A stretch of 8,084 nt of DNA, taken from the NCBI GenBank assembly GCA_002256055.1, contig NKIE01000113.1:1-8084 (forward strand), in the 5' to 3' direction. Made by a program: the position numbers and the translations under genes. The notes under the pieces were generated by a model. It saw nothing but the letters and a program-made list of their open reading frames with translations, was not told the origin of the DNA and made no database searches. The DNA is from Pseudomonas sp. PGPPP3 (GTDB taxonomy: Bacteria > Pseudomonadota > Gammaproteobacteria > Pseudomonadales > Pseudomonadaceae). Positions within the stretch are counted from its first letter, which is position 1. Each line of letters opens with the position of its first letter. Shown in pieces: positions 5,750-8,084 of this stretch.

Positions 5750-6630
5750 GCAAAGTTCGGCAGGCTGCCGACAGGTTGGTTGAAGTCGAACGGAATCGAC
5801 TCCAGCGCCAGGCCGACATTGCGCTGCACCACGAAGTGCAGGTGCGCACCGGTGCTATTGCCGGTGTTGCCGGAGCGTGCGATCAGGCTGCCGAGCTCGG
5901 CGCGCTGGCCCACTTGCGCGGTGACCGAGCCGCGCATCAAGTGCAGGTACACACCCATGGTGCCGTCGTCATGGAGGATGCGCACATAGTTGCCGGACGG
6001 GTTGTTACCGCGCCCGCTCTGGTGGTTTTCAATGCTCACCACCATGCCCGCCCGCGCGGCGAGAATCGGCGTGCCTTCAGGCATGGCGATATCAATGGCG
6101 TAGCGGCCCTTGGGGGTGAAGTGGCTGTACTTGCCGTTGGCGCCCTGGGTCAGCTTGAACGGCCCGCCGCGCCAGGGCAGCGGATAGTCATAATCCTTGG
6201 GCAGCAGGCGCGGGTCGCCGAGGGCGGTGCGCAGCCTGGGTTTGTAGTGCATTGGCTGGGCCGGATCGAGTGGCGCCAGGGTGGCCAGGCGGATCTTGCT
6301 GCGTGGCGGCAGTACCCAGCGAATCGGCTTATCCGGCACGCCGCCGGCATTTTGCAGTTGCTCCAGACGCAGCTCAATCTCCACCGGGGCGTAGAGGTCA
6401 TTGCGCACCAGCAGGGTCTCACCGGCGTCGTGCTTCTTGGTTTCCAGCTTCACCTGCTGCTGGATGCGCTCGACCATGCGGTCGCGAAACACGAACACCT
6501 GAGCACCAGCGGCGGCCTTGTCGGTATAGGTCACCACGCCATTGGCATCGGTGTATTTGTAGATGGTCAGGGCCGTGGCCTGGGTGGCCAGCAGCAACAT
6601 GACGCAAACAGCTAGGAAACGCCCTGGCAT
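5734..6630 (-). CDS. Secreted DUF4124-M23 family peptidase (LytM-like)
   Basis: The 298-residue protein has an N-terminal signal peptide (MPGRFLAVCVMLLLATQATA, residues 1-20). A short DUF4124 motif follows (IYKYTDANGVVTYTDKAA, 23-40), then a beta-rich middle region and an M23 domain at about 165-272 with MPEGTPILAARAGMVV (183-198), GVYLHLM (226-232) and GAHLHF (261-266). M23 enzymes are zinc endopeptidases cutting peptidoglycan crosslinks in the periplasm. His230, His263 and His265 match the YxHL and HxH positions and Asp180 matches the zinc Asp. However, the canonical HxxxD His is Arg176 (GRYAID); His170, six residues earlier, may replace it as in some subfamilies, otherwise the site is degenerate. 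The ATG at 6630 is chosen for the complete signal peptide; its SD (GAGA) is weak. The gene lies 117 nt downstream of the broken response regulator and 45 nt upstream of the solute-binding protein gene. Confidence 0.88.
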   Translation of the reverse strand: MPGRFLAVCVMLLLATQATALTIYKYTDANGVVTYTDKAAAGAQVFVFRDRMVERIQQQVKLETKKHDAGETLLVRNDLYAPVEIELRLEQLQNAGGVPDKPIRWVLPPRSKIRLATLAPLDPAQPMHYKPRLRTALGDPRLLPKDYDYPLPWRGGPFKLTQGANGKYSHFTPKGRYAIDIAMPEGTPILAARAGMVVSIENHQSGRGNNPSGNYVRILHDDGTMGVYLHLMRGSVTAQVGQRAELGSLIARSGNTGNSTGAHLHFVVQRNVGLALESIPFDFNQPVGSLPNFAVLGE

Positions 6631-6724
6631 AAATTCTCGGACTGCCTGCAGCGGGTTCAGGGATTGGCAAGACTAGCAGCGCCCGGCGCCAATCGCGAGC
6701 CAGCGCGCCCGGCCGTGTGCACCA

Positions 6725-6744
6725 GTCGGCATTGCCATGCCGAC
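6725..6744 (-). terminator. Hairpin just after the response-regulator stop codon
   Basis: GTCGGCAT (6725-6732) and ATGCCGAC (6737-6744) form a perfect 8-bp stem with a 4-nt loop, starting 3 nt beyond the TGA at 6750-6748 on the - strand. No T-tract follows, so termination efficiency is uncertain; it may mark the 3' end of the response-regulator transcript. Confidence 0.4.
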
Positions 6745-6747
6745 GGC

Positions 6748-7639
6748 TCAGGCGCCTGGAACGAAGTGCTTCTGCACCGTGCCACGGGCAATAAGGCGCG
6801 ACAGGTAATCCATCTTCTGCGGATCGCGGTCAACGAAGCGGAAGGTCACTTGCAGCCATTCGCTGTCGGGTTTGGGCTCGAAGGCGGCGATAGCGTGCAG
6901 GTAGCCATTCAGGCGCGCCACTTCACCACCCTCGCCCTGTTCCAGATCGAGCACGGCGCTTTCCAGCACCTGGGGCAAGAGCTCGGTGCGCTTGACCAGC
7001 AGCAGAGCGTCTTTGAGGCTCAGGGCCTTGATCACGCAGGCAAGCATGCCGCCGGGCAGGCGCAACTGGCCCTGGCCACGGTTACCGCCTGCCGCAGGGG
7101 CGGCCTTACTGGCCGGTGCCGCCGGCTTGTTACCGGTCAAGGCGGCCAAGGAATCATTGCCAGGGCTCGGCGCTTTGGCCGCCGGGGCGACGTTAGTCGG
7201 TTTGCCGCCAGTCAACGCCGACAGCGAGTCGTTGGCAAAGGGGTTGCTGGCCGTGGTTTTGGTCGGGGCGCCAGCGGCCAGGGCTTGCAACTTGCCGGCC
7301 TTGCTCAGGGCCTTTTGCACCTTGCTGATTAACTGTTCGCTGGAAAACGGCTTGCCGATAAAATCGCTGACGCCGGCCTGGATCGCCTGCACGACGTTTT
7401 CCTTGTCGCCACGGCTGGTGACCATGACGAACGGCGTGGTTTTCAGCCGATCTTCGCTGCGGCACCAGCTGAGCAGCTCCAGGCCAGACAACTCGGGCAT
7501 TTCCCAGTCGCAAAGAATCAGGTCGAAATCCTGCTTGCCCAGCATCTGCTGCGCCTTGCGACCGTTGACGGCTTCTTCGATATGGATGCCGGGAAAGTGA
7601 TTGCGCGTCATCCACCACCAGCACACTGACTTTGCTCAT
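6748..7639 (-). pseudogene. phoU-linked response regulator, frameshifted by an internal deletion in the receiver domain
   Basis: The true start is ATG 7639, with SD AAGGGAG 6 nt upstream, encoding MSKVSVLVVDDA: receiver strand beta1 and the acidic Asp pair. The following bases then encode unrelated residues, while the correct continuation RNHFPGIHIEEAVNGRKAQ appears in another - strand frame. E. coli CheY has 20 codons between its DD pair and EEA; here only 28 nt remain, implying a loss of about 32-35 nt (helix alpha1) plus a frameshift. Everything downstream is intact to the TGA at 6748: phospho-acceptor Asp in LILCDWEMP (codon at 7509-7507), Thr in VMVTS (7419-7417), Lys in IGKPF (7353-7351), an Ala/Pro linker with two NDSL-ALTG-KP repeats, and a conserved-looking C-terminal domain of about 110 residues with no DNA-binding motif, possibly PilZ-like at its end. 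Internal starts (GTG 7626, ATG 7611) could yield a truncated product lacking beta1 and the Asp pair. Confidence 0.85.
7123..7233 (-). repeat. Two-copy 12-residue repeat in the response-regulator linker
   Basis: Codons at 7233-7198 encode NDSLSALTGGKP and codons at 7158-7123 encode NDSLAALTGNKP. They are separated by 13 Ala/Pro-rich residues and differ at two positions. They join the receiver to the C-terminal domain in an otherwise low-complexity linker and look like a duplicated short peptide or docking motif. Confidence 0.7.
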
Positions 7640-7645
7640 TGACCA

Positions 7646-7652
7646 CTCCCTT
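7646..7652 (-). promoter_or_regulatory. Ribosome binding site of the broken response-regulator gene
   Basis: AAGGGAG on the - strand lies 6 nt before ATG 7639. It shows that the original start precedes the frameshift rather than lying at the internal GTG 7626. A possible -10 (TATGCT, complement of 7666-7671) lies upstream, with poorly spaced TTGGCG candidates as -35; this promoter is only tentative. Confidence 0.6.
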
Positions 7653-7699
7653 GCGAATGGCTGTAAGCATAGTCGCGGAGGTAGCGCCAACGCCAACGC

Positions 7700-7750
7700 A
7701 AAAACGCCGAAGGGGCTGCCGACGGACTTACCGTCGACAGCCCCTTCGGC
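7700..7750 (-). terminator. Intrinsic terminator of phoU
   Basis: GCCGAAGGGGCTG (7706-7718) and CAGCCCCTTCGGC (7738-7750) form a perfect 13-bp stem. After a 2x2 internal loop it continues with GACGG/CCGTC (7721-7725, 7731-7735) and a 5-nt loop. Read on the - strand, it is followed by five Ts (complement of 7700-7704). It starts 25 nt after the phoU stop, so the response-regulator gene needs its own promoter in 7640-7700. Confidence 0.9.
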
Positions 7751-7774
7751 TGACACGTGCTACTGGCGGTGAGC

Positions 7775-8084
7775 TTACTCCGCCGGTTTGCCCTGCACTT
7801 CTTCCTGCATACGCTTAAGGCCGAGGTGACGTACGTCGGTGCCGCGCACCAGGTAGATCACCAGTTCGGCGATGTTGCGTGCGTGGTCGCCGATACGCTC
7901 CAGGGAACGCAGTACCCAGATGATGCTCAGCACGCGAGTAATCGAGCGCGGATCTTCCATCATGTAGGTAACCAGCTCGCGCAAAGCCGTCTTGTATTCG
8001 CGGTCGATGGTCTTGTCGTACTGGGCCACCGACAGGGCCAGGTCGGCGTCAAAACGGGCGAAGGCGTCAAGCGCCTCCTGAACC
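7775..8084 (-). CDS. phoU: Phosphate-specific transport system accessory protein PhoU, C-terminal part (5' end outside window)
   Basis: The frame is open from the window edge (first full codon 8083) to the TAA at 7777-7775, giving 102 residues. PhoU is usually about 240 residues, so this is the C-terminal 40%. It covers part of the second three-helix bundle: a helix with AQYDKTIDREYKTAL, then TYMMEDPRSITRVLSIIWVL, and the signature helix SLERIGDHARNIAELVIYLV. Its Glu and Asp residues (E-x-x-x-D) belong to the metal-cluster motif of PhoU. PhoU is a peripheral membrane protein that links the PstSCAB phosphate transporter to the PhoR/PhoB two-component system and represses the Pho regulon when phosphate is plentiful. 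Upstream pst genes are expected beyond the right edge. A strong intrinsic terminator follows, ending the transcript before the response-regulator gene. No key residue in the visible part looks altered. Confidence 0.96.
   Translation of the reverse strand, partial: VQEALDAFARFDADLALSVAQYDKTIDREYKTALRELVTYMMEDPRSITRVLSIIWVLRSLERIGDHARNIAELVIYLVRGTDVRHLGLKRMQEEVQGKPAE

Noticed and set aside
5731..6615. 294-residue + strand open frame overlapping the M23 peptidase
   Set aside because: The - strand frame has a signal peptide, DUF4124 and M23 motifs. The + strand frame arises from the GC-rich codon structure and is His/Gly/Ala-rich without recognisable motifs.
6664..7332. 222-residue + strand open frame opposite the response regulator
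   Set aside because: The - strand encodes the receiver and linker with clear motifs. The + strand frame is a mirror of high-GC codons.
7193..7756. 187-residue continuous - strand frame taken as a normal gene
   Set aside because: Only its MSKVSVLVVDDA segment is meaningful. The first 39 residues precede the real start, and the residues after DDA are out-of-frame translation of the response regulator.

Overview
The window reads as chromosomal DNA of a Pseudomonas-type gammaproteobacterium. It is GC-rich with strong GC/GC third-position bias, it carries a C-terminal PhoU fragment followed by a response-regulator gene and an M23 peptidase gene, and the protein sequences look pseudomonad. No rRNA, tRNA, CRISPR array, transposase or phage gene was seen.

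Left part (1-3527). A 5'-truncated LysR-type regulator on the + strand converges on a compact three-gene operon on the - strand. The operon order is a RidA/YjgF/UK114-family protein (start 3165), a DUF1028 protein, and an ArgE-like M20 metallodeacylase. The first two are separated by 9 nt, with a stop codon inside the next ribosome binding site. The genes point to catabolism of an amino-acid-derived or N-acylated compound: ArgE-like deacylation, a RidA-fold protein lacking the usual catalytic Arg, and an Ntn-like protein of unknown role. The LysR protein may be the regulator. The gap between LysR and the ArgE-like gene holds a genome-repeat-like inverted repeat (CGTAGGATGGGTT arms).

Middle (3166-4917). 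A divergent intergenic region of about 360 nt contains several dyads. It separates the operon from a complete CzcO/FMO-like flavoprotein monooxygenase on the + strand, which ends in a perfect 13-bp hairpin with a GAGA loop.

Right part (4918-8084, all - strand). In transcription order: the C-terminal part of phoU with a classic intrinsic terminator; a response-regulator gene that is broken; a secreted DUF4124-M23 peptidase; and an orphan periplasmic solute-binding protein of markedly lower GC.

Most notable observation: the response regulator begins normally with a good ribosome binding site and the receiver start MSKVSVLVVDDA. It then loses roughly 32-35 nt, covering helix alpha1, and shifts frame. 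The rest of the receiver (phospho-acceptor Asp, Thr, Lys) and the C-terminal domain are intact in another frame. Secondary points are the Arg-less RidA next to DUF1028 and ArgE, a non-canonical zinc-ligand pattern in the M23 peptidase, and leader dyads upstream of the monooxygenase. I did not find a convincing new defence or mobile system here.
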